Part shown: one piece after another, positions 32,417 to 43,090 of the stretch | Numbering within the stretch: the first letter of the stretch is position 1 | Layout of the letters: the number at the start of each line of letters is the position of its first letter | Source of the DNA: Catonia carolina | Taxonomy: Eukaryota; Arthropoda; Insecta; Hemiptera; Achilidae | NCBI GenBank assembly: GCA_035578175.1 | Contig: JAQMRL010000001.1 | Coordinates: forward strand, 437,756,639-437,820,638 | Reading direction: 5' to 3' | DNA length: 64,000 bases | Made by a program: the position numbers and the translations under genes | Notes under the pieces: generated by a model | Told to the model about the DNA's origin: nothing | Database searches by the model: none | Seen by the model: the letters and a program-made list of their open reading frames with translations, nothing else

Positions 32417-33902
32417 AACGGGTGTTTTATTAAGGACGCAACCCTAATCATAAGAAGATAGAAGTAATACATCGGTAAATTTTCTGTCCCCCAATCGGTA
32501 TGTTGGCAACAGTGTACTCAAGGCCAACTACCTAAGACAGTTAAAATGTTCCAGTCAAGCATTAGTGTGGTGACAGCAGTCGTCTCGTTATATTGTGTCA
32601 GCAATGGTTTTTTTCCAAGGAAGAACCGGGTGTTTTATTAAGAACGCAACCCTGATTATAAGAAGATAGAAGTAATACATCGGTAAATTTTCTGTCCCCC
32701 AATCGGTATGTTGGCAACAGTGTACTCAAGGCCAACTACCTTAGACAGTTAAAATGTTCCAGTCAAGCATTAGTGTGGTGACAGCAATCGTTTCGTTATA
32801 TTGTGTCAGCAATGGCTTTTTCCAAGGAAAATATTCTGGCTTTTAACATAGGGTTGCATTCTTAATAAAACACCCGTTTTAATAATAATTTAGATTAATT
32901 AATAATTTGTAAAGTACGGAAAATACAAATATGCCGTAGATTGTGGCTTTTAACATAGGGTTGCGTTCTTAATAAAACACCCGTAGGGTGTTTTTAAGTA
33001 TGTTAAAAGCCACAATGTTTTCCTTGGAAAAAACCATTGCTGACACAGTATAACGAAACGACTTCTGTCACCACACTAATGCTTGACTGGAACATTTTAA
33101 CTGTCTAAGGTAGTTGGCCTTGAGTACACTGTTGCCAACATACCGATTGGGGGACAGAAAATTTACCGATGTATTACTTCTATCTTCTTATAATCAGGGT
33201 TGCGTTCTTAATAAAACACCCGGTTCTTCCTTGGAAAAAAAACCATTGCTGACACAGTATAACGAAACGACTTCTGTCACCACACTAATGCTTGACTGGA
33301 ACATTTTAACTGTCTAAGGTAGTTGGCCTTGAGTACACTGTTGCCAACATACCGATTGGGGGACAGAAAATTTACCGATGTATTACTTCTATCTTCTTAT
33401 AATCAGGGTTGCGTTCTTAATAAAACACCCGGTTCTTCCTTGGAAAAAAAACCATTGCTGACACAATACAACGAAACGACTGCTGTCACCACACTAATGC
33501 TTGACTGGAACATTTTAACTGTCTAAGGTAGTTGGCCTTGAGTACACTGTTGCCAACATACCGATTGGGGGACAGAAAATTTACCGATGTATTACTTCTA
33601 TCTTCTTATAATCAGGGTTGCGTTCTTAATAAATTTACCGATGTATTACTTCTATCTTCTTATAATCAGGGTTGCGTTCTTAATAAAACACCCGGTTCTT
33701 CCTTGGAAAAAAAACCATTGCTGACACAATACAACGAAACGACTGCTGTCACCACACTAATGCTTGACTGGAACATTTTAACTGTCTAAGGTAGTTGGCC
33801 TTGAGTACACTGTTGCCAACATACCGATTAGGGGACTTAAATTTACCGATGTATTACTTCTATCTTCTTGTAATCAGGGTTGCGTCCTTAAAATAAAACA
33901 CT
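32417..33902. repeat. Inverted array of a 209-bp repeat with TIR-like ends
   Basis: Two units read leftward (32417-32876) and four read rightward (from about 33013 to 33902), each bounded by GGGTGTTTTATTAAGAACGC or its complement. The rightward period is exactly 209 bp (starts at 33114, 33323, 33532 mark it). One unit carries a ~55-bp internal duplication near 33630. The outer ends AACACCC/GGGTGTT and a central hairpin suggest an amplified TIR element. Near-identical 67-codon frames arise from the repeat in different frames and are not genes. Confidence 0.9.
32944..33014. repeat. Hairpin at the array's centre
   Basis: GTGGCTTTTAACATA ... CTTAATAAAACACCC then GTA then GGGTGTTTTTAAG ... TATGTTAAAAGCCAC. 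The two arms are the repeat's terminus in opposite orientation, with a deletion in the right arm. Confidence 0.85.
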
Positions 33903-34444
33903 TATTATTTACAGTGATTCTACCTTTAAACACTTCAGGAAAAATATTACCTTAATAAATCCTAACCTTTACTTAATGAATTTCATCAGTGTAATGCAAT
34001 AATACTCTAATAAATAAATATTTTTTATATGGAATAAAACATACCACGACCTTATCAAAGAGATAAAATATTCATGATAATTTGTATTAATTATTGAACA
34101 AGTTTCTGTAATTATTTTTGATATTGAAATTCCTTGATTGGTATACCTTCGAATATCGCTTGTTATCATTAATTTTCTATTAGTTTATTATTTTTTTCAA
34201 TATAGTAAGCCGATCATCAAGGTATATTACTCGATGACGTTCATGTCTTGAAGGAGTGACCAAAAGACTATTGATTACTTTACAAGAGTATCCATAATAA
34301 ACCCGCGCAGGAACAAACTAACTGGTTTGCTTGTCGTTTACTGCAGTAGTATCTGGTATTTTTTATTCCAGTTACCGGTTTCTAATTTGTAGGACAACAT
34401 ATTCTAAAGGGAAGGTGGTTTGAAAGCAACCTAATTATTAGTGT
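33903..34444. other. No recognised feature
   Basis: AT-rich spacer; no domain in the short minus-strand frame at 33969-34169. Confidence 0.4.
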
Positions 34445-34570
34445 GCCATTTATACTTTTATTTTTATCGTAAAAATGTTGATGTTTCTACTTTTTTTATG
34501 AAATTTTAACATAAATTGATAAGCAAATCGACGGGGTGCTTTGTGGTTGGTTTGTTATTACAAATTTATT

Positions 34571-34985
34571 TATTTATTTTTTGTTGTCATCAGTCTCTCG
34601 TCTGGTTTGATGCAGTTCTCCAAGCTGTTCTATCTTGCGCAAGTCGTTTCATATCTACATACCTGTAACACCCTACATCTTTTGTAATTTGCTTTATATA
34701 TTCTAATCTTTGCCTCCCTCTACAATTTACTCCCTCAATATTACCCTCCATTATTAATAGCCCAATACCTGGATGTCTTAGGATATGCCCCACTAGCCTA
34801 TCCCTTCTTTTGGTAAGATGCTTCCATGTACTTCTTTTTTCATCTACTCGCCTAAGAACCTCTAAATTACTTATTTTGTCCACCCACCTAATCTTTAACA
34901 TTTTCCTATAACACCACATTTCAAAAGCTTCTATCCTCTTCTTTTCTGCAGCCCCTATCTCCCACGTTTCACTTCCGTATAATGC
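34571..34985 (-). pseudogene. LINE 3' fragment with TSD
   Basis: The minus frame reads YGSETW, EAFEMWCYRKMLKIRWVDK, EVLRRVDEKRS, RLVGHILRHPG, YIKQITKDVG, ending QTRD-stop and a (TAAA)n-rich tail. It is flanked by TACAAATTTATT at 34559-34570 and 34986-34997. The frame is unbroken but is only the last ~130 codons, 5'-truncated at YGSETW. Confidence 0.9.
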
Positions 34986-35062
34986 TACAAATTTATTACT
35001 TTTATAAAAATGTTGTGTTTATATACACGTATATTATGACAAATATTTTGTGGTTTGTGAGT

Positions 35063-35198
35063 ACAGTCAACTCCCGATTATCCGCGGAATTGGGTGGCAC
35101 GAGTGCTGCGTATAATCCGATTCCGCGGATAATCCGCAAAATGACGAAAAAAAGCGTAGGCATATACAGTAGTATACGTATAAAATCTTTATTAATTT
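35063..35198 (+). mobile_element. Tigger/pogo left end
   Basis: CAGTCAACTCCCGATTATCC then GCGG follows TA, in the form of Tigger termini, with an internal inverted echo ATTCCGCGGATAATCC. The second segmental copy has the uninterrupted target at about 36321. The right end is lost at the HINE/duplication junction. Confidence 0.7.
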
Positions 35199-35329
35199 TA
35201 CTTTCGCTTGCCTATATGAATATATAGGAAGGAAAGTATTGTTTTCATGTCGATTTTTCGAAATCGAGTTTTCACCGGATTACACGTTTTCAGACTCTCT
35301 GAGCCCAAAATACATGTTTTTAGCGATTG

Positions 35330-35365
<36 letters not shown>

Positions 35366-35422
35366 AATATCTCAAGAACGGAACATCGTGCGAACTTGAA
35401 ACTTAAAACTTAAGTTACATAT
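35199..35422 (+). mobile_element. HINE 5' fragment
   Basis: First ~220 bases of the family (start, GT tract 35332-35361, CTTAAGTTACATA) cut off exactly where the second segmental copy starts, so the duplication breakpoint runs through the HINE. Confidence 0.88.
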
Positions 35423-35527
35423 CCATTATTTACTTTTATTTTTATCTTAAAAATGTTGATGTTTCTACTTTTTTATAAAATTTTAACATAAATAGATAAG
35501 CAAATCGACGGGATGCTTTGTGGTTGG

Positions 35528-36235
35528 TGTTAGCGTTTGTAAGGCGCTGGATAAAAGACAATGAAACGAATTTAAACTGAATAATTTTACAGTAATTAGT
35601 AAACGATTAATTGACTTAATTCGGAGGACCAGGTCAGTTTTAAGCAGCTGCCAACCACAGCAAAAACGAGTTAAAGAATAAACAAAATGAATTAATAATA
35701 GGAGGAACCAAATAACGAAAGGTAACGGACATAATTGGTAGGGAAAAGACATAGGGAGACACACAATTGAACAACTAACCGTAATAAATGAAAAACGTTC
35801 TTACCTGGAATCCATAAAACGACTTGAAACTTGTAGATACGCACGTGGAGAAACACTGGTAACATTGCAATGAATACACTACGACAGTTTACAATAAGAA
35901 ACACATGAGCAATTGAATATAATTCACACAAAGCATAGAATAACGAACAGTTTAGGTTTGTAGTAAACCAACGAGTAACGAAACGAACTGATTGTAAACG
36001 AAGAAATGGCAGGGAATCGCCACCCACGCCACGCGCTAAGCGCAAGAGACAAGAACGCACCCATTCATCACGGAAGCTGAGACAAGAGTGTGTTAAGGAA
36101 GAAGCCGGATATGCAGACGGGAGTAGGGATACGGATGACGTGACTTAATGATGTCACGCGGAAACAAAGGCAGGAACAAATTGTGATTAGCGGGGAAAAC
36201 AGTTTGAATTAACCCCGGTAAGACTGGCGCTAACA
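35528..36235. mobile_element. Solo LTR with 5-bp TSD
   Basis: 708 bp beginning TGTTAGCG and ending CGCTAACA, flanked by GTTGG at 35523-35527 and 36236-36240. TG...CA ends with short inverted repeats and a 5-bp duplication are the marks of an LTR retrotransposon; no internal region remains. The other segmental copy preserves the empty site (near 34550). Superfamily not determinable. Confidence 0.85.
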
Positions 36236-36322
36236 GTTGGTTTGTTATTACAAATTTACTTCTATAAAAATGTTGTGTTTATATACACGTATATTATGAC
36301 AAATATTTTGTGGTTTGTGAGT

Positions 36323-36680
36323 ATTTCAATAATCCCTATTAATTTTCGTTTTAATAATATTAATCATTAAGAGGTAAGCGTTGTAAAAATATGTTTATAA
36401 GGACATAAGAACAAAATTGAATGCAGGTTAAGAATTTTCGAGTATTGTAGGCCTACAGCGATTTAAAATTATACTCGTATGAGTTGAAGGTAAGTCCACA
36501 CTCGTGCGATTTTTTCATGATAGATCTATTTTGATCGTGGGGAATAAATGAATATTTTTTTAATCTACAAATAATATACTTATTATTTTTAAAATACACA
36601 AAACTAAAAATTTTATTTGTTTACGGAAAATTCCCAACAAATTTCACCTCGGTTCTCCCTTTTGATTTATTAAACTTAGT
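36323..36680. other. No recognised feature
   Basis: AT-rich; one TAGGCCTA palindrome at about 36449. Confidence 0.4.
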
Positions 36681-37275
36681 TTTGTTCGTCTTCTTTCTTT
36701 CTTCTTCTTCTTTCCTCTTCTTCTTCTTCTTCTCCTCCTCCTCCTCCTCCTTCTTCTCCTCCTTCTTCTTCTTCTCCTTCTTCTTCTTCTCCTTCTCCTC
36801 CTTCTCCTCCTCCTTCTCCTCCTCCTTCTCCTCCTCCTTCTCCTCCTCCTCCTCCTCCTCCTCCTCCTCCTCCTCCTCCTCCTCCTCCTTCTTCTTCTTC
36901 TTCTTCTTCCAACCAAGGATTAGGCCGCAGCCTGTTTCGAACTCACAAACTATATCATCTGTCTTTCTTCTCCTAGGTCTACCGACATACCTTTTCCATT
37001 TGGAGCATACCAGTGTGCCTGCTTAGGTATCCTGTGATCTGACAATCTTTCCGTGGGCGTCTCCAACTTTGGCGATAATCCTTTATCTTTTCGTTCAAGT
37101 TGTAAGTACCCAATTCTGACCTGATTTCCTCATTCCTTATTCTGTCTAAACGTGTTCTTAGTTCTTGTCCCCTTAGTTCTTCGAAGAAATCTCATCTCTG
37201 CCGTCTGGATTCTCCGCTCTTAGGTTTTTGTTGTTGTCCACGCCTCACTTCCGCGCAGAATACGTTTGTTATTGT
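36681..37275 (-). pseudogene. LINE 3' end with very long CTT/CCT tail
   Basis: Coding remnant in antisense (GSEAWTT, TAEMRFLRRT-like, GRPRR-like) from about 37275 to 36960, then the AGGCCGCAGCCT 3' UTR hairpin and an expanded pure polypyrimidine tract at 36689-36912. Multiple stops. Upstream end again at the GSEAW point. Confidence 0.75.
36689..36912. repeat. (CTT/CCT)n polypurine-polypyrimidine tract
   Basis: About 220 bp of uninterrupted pyrimidine triplets, CTT-rich at both sides and CCT-rich in the centre. It is the expanded tail microsatellite of the LINE. The long Ser/Phe, Arg or Glu/Gly frames across it are artefacts of the triplet repeat. Confidence 0.95.
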
Positions 37276-37329
37276 ACGTTTGTTATCTTTCAATTTTGAG
37301 TCATCATTTCATTATGAAAAGATTTTAGT

Positions 37330-37645
37330 TTTTTTTTGTAATCCCTTATGTGTGTACGTTGCAATCTGTTCAATTCATAACAATAAGCAACCCCATAACC
37401 TAATGAGATGAGGTTGATGTGTATGAGGTATAAATGAGAAATAGTCTTGTCGACCATTCCTGAGAGGTACGGTTAATTGAACCCCAACCATCAAAGTACA
37501 CCGGTAACCACTGTCTAGCATTCAGATCCGTATAAAAGTAACTACCTTTACTAGGATTTGAACCAGAAAACTTCGTCTCCGAAAATTAGTTGTTAAACAG
37601 CTGATTTTGACGACGACTTTACCTCTAGACCAACCCGGTGGGTTA
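37330..37645 (-). mobile_element. SINE-A copy
   Basis: Head complement ACCAACCCGGTGGG at right, GTACGTTGCAATCTG near the T-rich left end, with a ~10-bp deletion in the GTCTTGT...CGACC region. No convincing TSD. Confidence 0.88.
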
Positions 37646-38812
37646 CAGTTTTTTAAAAGTGTACTTTAATTTCCCGTGTTTGTTTAAATGAGTAGTTCCG
37701 GAAAAACTTGCGTTGACTTCTCAGAGAGCGCCACAGTAGCTCTTACAAAACTGACCACATATTCCCTGTAATAATGCAGAAGAAGTTAGGCGCCTGAAAC
37801 GTTACCATGTTTTGGACTTGTCTGAAAGAGTTTAAATGTATATAAAATTTTAGTGAAAAGTATTCCATAATGTAAAATTTAAATATCTTTGTACATATCT
37901 AGTAATTTTCTCTTTGAGCACATGAATAATTGATATAATGAGATCAGGGTAATGAGGCCTCAACTTGTGATTTGTAAATTCAAAAGATTTGCTTATAGTT
38001 TATTTTTAAAAAACTGATTGCAAATAATGTTATTTTGAAAAAAAATAATATTCACTGTAAGTTTTTGATAAGCTAAGGCGTGTCCATCTCTTACTACGTC
38101 CATGATTTATTCAGTGTTATTATTTTATTGATGTTCTGCTTAATCATTATGCTTGTTAAGATTAATAATATTGATATTGTTTCGTAATTATTATTAAGCT
38201 ATTCCTTTTTTGTAAAAATTTTTGTTCAACCTTGGCTACTACGATAATTTAACATATTTTTACCGCACCGTACTCTAGGCTAGATTATTTACCTGTAATT
38301 GCTTGAATTTTTATTCCAACGTGAATTTTAAAATAAGCTTAAAAGTAACAATTTACGGTTTTTCCAAGTAGTTACAACCTGTTTTGTTACTGTTGAGAAT
38401 AATGTAAGGTAGAAGTTTGACCTTCATATGTCTTATTTCAAAACTTATAAGATTGTTTAGTTGAGTTCTAGCTCATTAAATTTGACTTAACTCGCTTAAA
38501 CTATTCAGTAGTTCTTACATTTATTTTCATGCTTACTTAAAATTTTCTATCATTTTATTTTTGATTTTTATCTTTATCGTATTTTCAAATGGGAAATATA
38601 ATTACATTTTCGTTTAGAAACTTGTGTCTTATCATTATTTAACCTATTCGCTCAATGAACTTTCTAGAAAAGATTATATTATTACCTAGGTAGACACATT
38701 CAGTAATTCACATCACACATTATTTAATGATATGTCTTGATGATGATAAAAATAACCGTTCATTATTGCAATTTACAAAAAATATTATGAACTTAATAAA
38801 AGTCTTTAAATA
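37646..38812. other. AT-rich, nothing recognised
   Basis: Over 1.1 kb without repeat-family match, significant ORF or tandem structure. Confidence 0.5.
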
Positions 38813-38814
38813 TA

Positions 38815-39708
38815 CGAGGTGTGGCTATTAAATAACGAGACTGACGTTGTAAAAAAAATTTTATTTTTATTTTATACATAATCACTTATTGTCACCTTCA
38901 ATATACACTCCTTCTCTATCCCTACAACGCTCCATGCGAATTTTTCATAGTTGGAAATAGTGCTGAAAGTCATCTTCTGTCAGCTCCTTCAGGACACGTG
39001 CCGCTTTCTCTTTTACAGCTTCCATAGACTTAAATCTTGTCCCTTTTAATACAGATTTCACCTTAGGGAACAGGTAAACGATAATAACATGTGATGAAAC
39101 GTGGTTTTTTACTTATGATCCGGAAACTAAGAGCCAATCTATGCACTGGAAGAGCCGAACTTCACCGAGAGCCAAAAAAGCTCGATTGAGCAAGTCAAAA
39201 TTTAAAGTAATGCTGATTGTTTTATTTATATCCATGTAATTGTGTACCTTCACTGGGTTCCTGAAGGTCAAACAATTAATCAATATTACTACCTTGAGGT
39301 ACTTTCTAAACTACGTCAAAGAGTAAGGGAAAAACGCCCCAAAATGTGGAAGGACAAATCATGGGTTCTCCACCAAGACAATGCGCCAGCTCATCTCAGT
39401 GTTAGAACATCCACCTTATTCACTAGATCTTGCACCATGTGACTTCTACCTGTTCCCTAAGGTGAAATCTGCATTAAAAGGGACAAGATTTGACTCTGTG
39501 GAAGCTGTAAAAGAGAAAGCAGCACGTGTCCTGAAGGGCCTGACAGAAGATGACTTCCAGCACTGTTTCCAACAATAGAAAATTCGCATGGAGCGTTGTA
39601 GGAATAGAGAAGGAGTGTATATTGAAGGTGACAATAAGTGATTATGTATAAAATTAAAATAAAATTTTTTTTACAACGTCAGTTTCGTTATTTAATAGCC
39701 ATACCTCG
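38815..39708 (+). mobile_element. Fold-back mariner copy 2 (DD34D)
   Basis: The ends CGAGGTGTGGCTATTAAATA and TATTTAATAGCCATACCTCG are flanked by TA at 38813-38814 and 39709-39710. The left arm of about 260 bp is an inverted copy of the transposase 3' coding region and right TIR. The same fold-back architecture in copy 1 shows that the rearranged form itself was transposed. Confidence 0.92.
39242..39578 (+). pseudogene. Mariner (DD34D) transposase remnant
   Basis: The first frame has VPEGQTINQYYYLEVLSKL and HQDNAPAHL. A deletion of about 36 bases after NAPAH shifts into YSLDLAPCDFYLFPKVKSA and EDDFQHCFQQ with the third Asp. Pro of the usual SPDLAP is Leu here. N-terminal half and first Asp absent. 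Confidence 0.9.
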
Positions 39709-39828
39709 TATGTGCTCATAAAAGTCGGGTGGAGTGTTAATTATTTGCACTCGATCTGCTAGTTCCAGGGGTACAAAAATAGTTCTGTTTCTTTCATCAT
39801 ATGGTAACCCAATTATGTGACTGATGTA

Positions 39829-40756
39829 CGAGGAGGTACCCAAAAGTATCCGGAATAGCTCTGCTGTGGGCGGAACTTGTGCAGTACAAATTCCCGCCAC
39901 TAGGCTGCTTGTAGCGCTACTCATTGCCAGTTCAATGCCATTTTGTTCGTTGATCTAGCTTGTTCTGTTCTCGTGCAGTGATTGTTCTCGCTAGTGCTGT
40001 TTTGTGCTCGTGTCGTTTTTCATGATGGCAAGTTTTAATGAACAACGTGCGGCTGTGAAATTTTGCTTCTTGCTCGGTAAAAACGCCGCGGAAACAGTTG
40101 TAATGTTGAACACAGCTTACAAAGACGACGCTATTGGAAAAACCCAAGTGTACGAGTGGTTTTTGCGCTTTAAAAATGGCGACATGTCGATTGAGAACAA
40201 ACCTCGTTCTGGACGACCGTCGACTTCCCGAACAGACGAAAATGTTGTGAAAGTGAAAGAAATTGTACGAACAGACCGACGACAGACCATTGACTTTTTA
40301 TCTTTAAGTGTTAAGAAGACTACGAAACAGCATTCGTCGTAAAAGACCTAATTTGTGGCAGACAGGGGACTGGTTTTTCCACCACGACAACGCGCCTGCA
40401 CACACGGCAATCTCGGTTACCCAGTTTTTGGCGAAAAACGGCATGGTTTTGCTACCACACGCACCGTACTCACCCGATCTGGCTCCGTGTGATTTTTTCT
40501 TGTTCCCACGCATGAAAAGGGGCATGAAAGGTCTCCGTTTTAACAACGTTGATGATGTCAAGAAAAAAACGACGGATGAGCTGGCAGCCATCACTGAAGA
40601 GGAGTACAAAAAATGTTTTGAACAGTGGAAGCACCGGTGGGACAAATGTATTAGTTGTAATGGAGAGTATTTTGAAGGGGATAAGGTTCTTTTGTAAAAA
40701 AATTAAAAATAAATAGTTTTAAAAAATAATTCCGGTTTCTTTTGGGTACCCCCTCG
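39829..40756 (+). mobile_element. Mariner, internally deleted
   Basis: The ends CGAGGAGGTACCCAAAAG and CTTTTGGGTACCCCCTCG lie between TA at 39827-39828 and 40757-40758. 928 bp against about 1.3 kb for full mariners. Both TIRs and both coding ends are kept, so it may still be mobilised in trans. Confidence 0.92.
40022..40697 (+). pseudogene. Mariner transposase, central deletion and frameshift
   Basis: N-terminal frame (start ATGATGGCAAG at 40022) encodes the DNA-binding HTH region: FNEQRAAVKFCFLLGKNAAE, QVYEWFLRFKNGD, then GRPSTS. Around 40308-40342 it meets a second frame, RRKRPNLWQTGDW, HHDNAPAH (second Asp), YSPDLAPCDFFLFPRM (third Asp, DD34D spacing), ending DKVLL-stop. The segment with the first catalytic Asp is deleted, so no active enzyme can be made. 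Confidence 0.9.
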
Positions 40757-41010
40757 TATTTAAGAACAAAAGAGGTAGAAGTGTAAAAGAGATTACTCAG
40801 AGTTATCTTTTTTGAGAGTTATGAATTTAAGAACACAGCCATAATTAGTATCCTGTGGTGAATGAGGTAAAGGTGTCATTTGCAGGGTGGAAAATAGGAA
40901 AATATATGCTTTTCAGAGGGCCTGGCATGCTGATAAGCATGCCAGGCTTAGTAAAGCCTCTAGAGGTTCAAACCAACCTTCCGGCGGATGACCTAAACAA
41001 CAACAGCGAA

Positions 41011-41611
41011 AGTCTGTATATAATTTGCTCGTTTCGTAACGTACTTACGTTTTTCTTTTATGTTTTTATAATAATTTACAAAAAGCTATATAGATTTTCT
41101 AAGATTTTTTTGACGAGAGATGAAGTCTGTTTTTTATATGAGCAGTGGTTTTTGTGTAAAGTGGAATGCTAAGGGTTCGACAGTGACCAGTTTGGCATAG
41201 AAATTCAGTCTTTTTATGTTGTATTGTTTTATTGTAACACAAAAAAGGAGAATATACATCCAGAATGAATCGATGTTTACCTAATATTAAATTAAAACAT
41301 ATGTAAAATAATTAACGTTAAATAATTTTTCACAACACTTATACAGATTTATAAACATTTGAAACCACATTGGGAAAGGAAAGTGGTCGTACGTGGATCC
41401 TCATTTCTTCAGATATAACCTAATGGACTGAAGGAATGCTAGAGTCGAATGGGTTTGTTGTCTTCGAAAATATCTTGAATTTTTCCGGATAATTTGCATC
41501 GATAATGCTATGCAGCGTAACAGATTCAATTCATGAATATATATTTTATCGTTAACTGACAATTACTTCTGCTACATACTGAGATGATATCAGTATCCAT
41601 GAAGTACACCC
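41011..41611. other. No recognised feature
   Basis: AT-rich spacer; no family match. Confidence 0.4.
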
Positions 41612-41682
41612 ACGGGATAATTAAGTGTGCCCAGCGGAAATTCATGGGTTCGTTTCCCGGTCAAGCTCTGGAAACATATACA
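41612..41682 (+). mobile_element. tRNA-like SINE relic
   Basis: GGGTTCGTTTCCCGGTC resembles a B box, followed by CTCTGGAAAC as in the SINE-H body. Only the head-body junction is left. Confidence 0.35.
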
Positions 41683-41691
41683 GTCAAACTT

Positions 41692-41765
41692 CTAAAAAAC
41701 GGACACTCGCGGGACCAAAAAATTTGTCCACTATTAAGAAGTGTCCACTAATGAGAAATATATGT
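41692..41765 (+). mobile_element. Pogo/Tigger-like left end
   Basis: TA followed by CAGTCAAACTTCTAAAAAAC and GGACACTCGCGGGACC, with the inverted subterminal echo GTCCACTATTAAGAAGTG. No matching right end found in the window. Confidence 0.4.
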
Positions 41766-41769
41766 ATTG

Positions 41770-42370
41770 TACAATTTTCTGTATTTACATTATGTATTAC
41801 GTAATGTAATGTATTTAACAAGAAGAATGTATTTAACAAGTTGTATATGTGGAATAACATGGTATAATACCATATTATAATATATTGTATAATATGTGGA
41901 ATAAAGATTATTATTATTAATTAACAGAATGTAGGAACCTACCATGCAGTGTATTTATTCTATTTGATATGAACATTGCATTTTTTAACTAACTTATGTT
42001 CCAGTTTCAAGAGTTTGGTAATGAAAAATGGTTCAATTTAAATACAGTTGAGTTACGACAATTCAATAGATTAAAGAGCAGTGATAAATAAATTTTTAAT
42101 TTATCAATGTCAATTAATGTTCACTATATTATTATATGTTTTGAAAGGCACACAGATTTCATTGTAATTCAAACTACTTGACCTATGATTTTTGACACAA
42201 AACGAAAAGTTTATCGGTTTAAATGATTCCAATTTATTTTTAGTACATTATAATATGAAATGTTAAAAATGGATAAAGTATCTATAGTATCTAAGGGTAA
42301 GTTATGTTGACTCAAATAACTATGAGAAAGACTCAGAAAATATTCGGTCTGATACTTTTGAATTGCTGCC
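41770..42370. other. AT-rich with small palindromes
   Basis: Repeated GTATTTAACAAG and palindromic TATTATAATATATTG; nothing classifiable. Confidence 0.4.
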
Positions 42371-42371
42371 C

Positions 42372-42735
42372 ATAACAGACAGGTGGAGTGTCAAATTATT
42401 TACACTCAATCTGTTAGCTGCAGGGCTAAATAAATAGTTCTGTTTCTTATCACATGGTCAGCCAATTAAATGACTGAATCATTTAAGAACAGAAGAGGTA
42501 GAGGTGTACTGTGACACTAATCAGAGTTATCTGCTCTGAAAGTAATGAATTTCATTGTACAGCCAGACCCTGTGGTGAATGAAGTGAAGGTGTCATTTAC
42601 AGAGTGGAAAATATGTGCTTTTCAGAGGGCCCGGCATGCTGATAAGCGTACTTTTCCACTCAGTGAGGGAGGCAATGGTAAACCACCTCACTCCTCGTTT
42701 TACTTAGTTTTGGCTGTTGACCTAAACAACACTTT
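42372..42735 (+). mobile_element. CAA-SINE copy 5
   Basis: Starts CCCATAACAGACAGGTGGAG and ends GACCTAAACAACAC. A short internal deletion removes the AAACCTCTAGAGG stretch. It carries the 5'-TACTGTGACACTAATC variant shared only with copy 6, so the two are closely related. Confidence 0.88.
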
Positions 42736-42944
42736 TGAATTGCAGAAAGCGATTCAATTGCAGAACAGTCGGACGTTAAACAAAAAGAAAAAAAAGAAAA
42801 AAAGCTTTCGGAATATTAATCATTCTCACGTTATATTGAGGTTTTATTTGTTCACGTAATAATAATACAGTAGAGTACCGATTTTCCGTGGATCGTTTAA
42901 CCGGGGTTTGGATTAACCGTGCGATCACTAGAAATTTTTTTTTT

Positions 42945-43090
42945 TTTGGTTTAACGTCCGACTGTTTTGCAAATTGCTGCTAATGCAGACGGTGAAGGAT
43001 GAAATGAATTTTTTATAACGTATGAAAAAATGCCATGCCCGAGTGGGATTCGAACCCAAGACCGCGTGTTGAGAGGTGAGCACGTTAACA
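42945..43090 (-). mobile_element. SINE-B2 copy, head-truncated
   Basis: T2 tail complement GGTTTAACGTCCGACTG and TGCTAATGCAGACGGTGAAG, body, and GGGATTCGAACCC B box. The first ~20 bases of the head are lost. Confidence 0.85.

Larger units (their letters stand above)
34445..36322. repeat. Tandem segmental duplication with differential insertions
   Basis: Copy 1 (about 34445-35062) and copy 2 (about 35425-36322) share ACTTTTATTTTTATC, ACATAAAT-GATAAGCAAATC and TATACACGTATATTATGAC. Copy 1 carries a LINE insertion and, at its end, a Tigger insertion. Copy 2 carries a solo LTR. Each copy shows the intact empty site for the other's insertion. Confidence 0.9.
39722..41010 (+). mobile_element. CAA-SINE copy 4, split by a mariner
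   Basis: 5' part (GGTGGAGTGTTAATTATTTGC ... to 39828) and 3' part (40757-41010, ending CCTAAACAACAACAG) join into one diverged, internally deleted CAA-SINE once the mariner and one TA are removed. Confidence 0.85.

Noticed and set aside
33114..33789. Three consecutive, nearly identical small proteins (67-85 aa)
   Set aside because: They repeat with the 209-bp satellite period, which is not a multiple of three, and lack ATG-based context; they are repeat artefacts.
36644..37026. Long Arg-, Glu/Gly- and Ser/Phe-rich ORFs
   Set aside because: All are translations of the (CTT/CCT)n tract in different frames.
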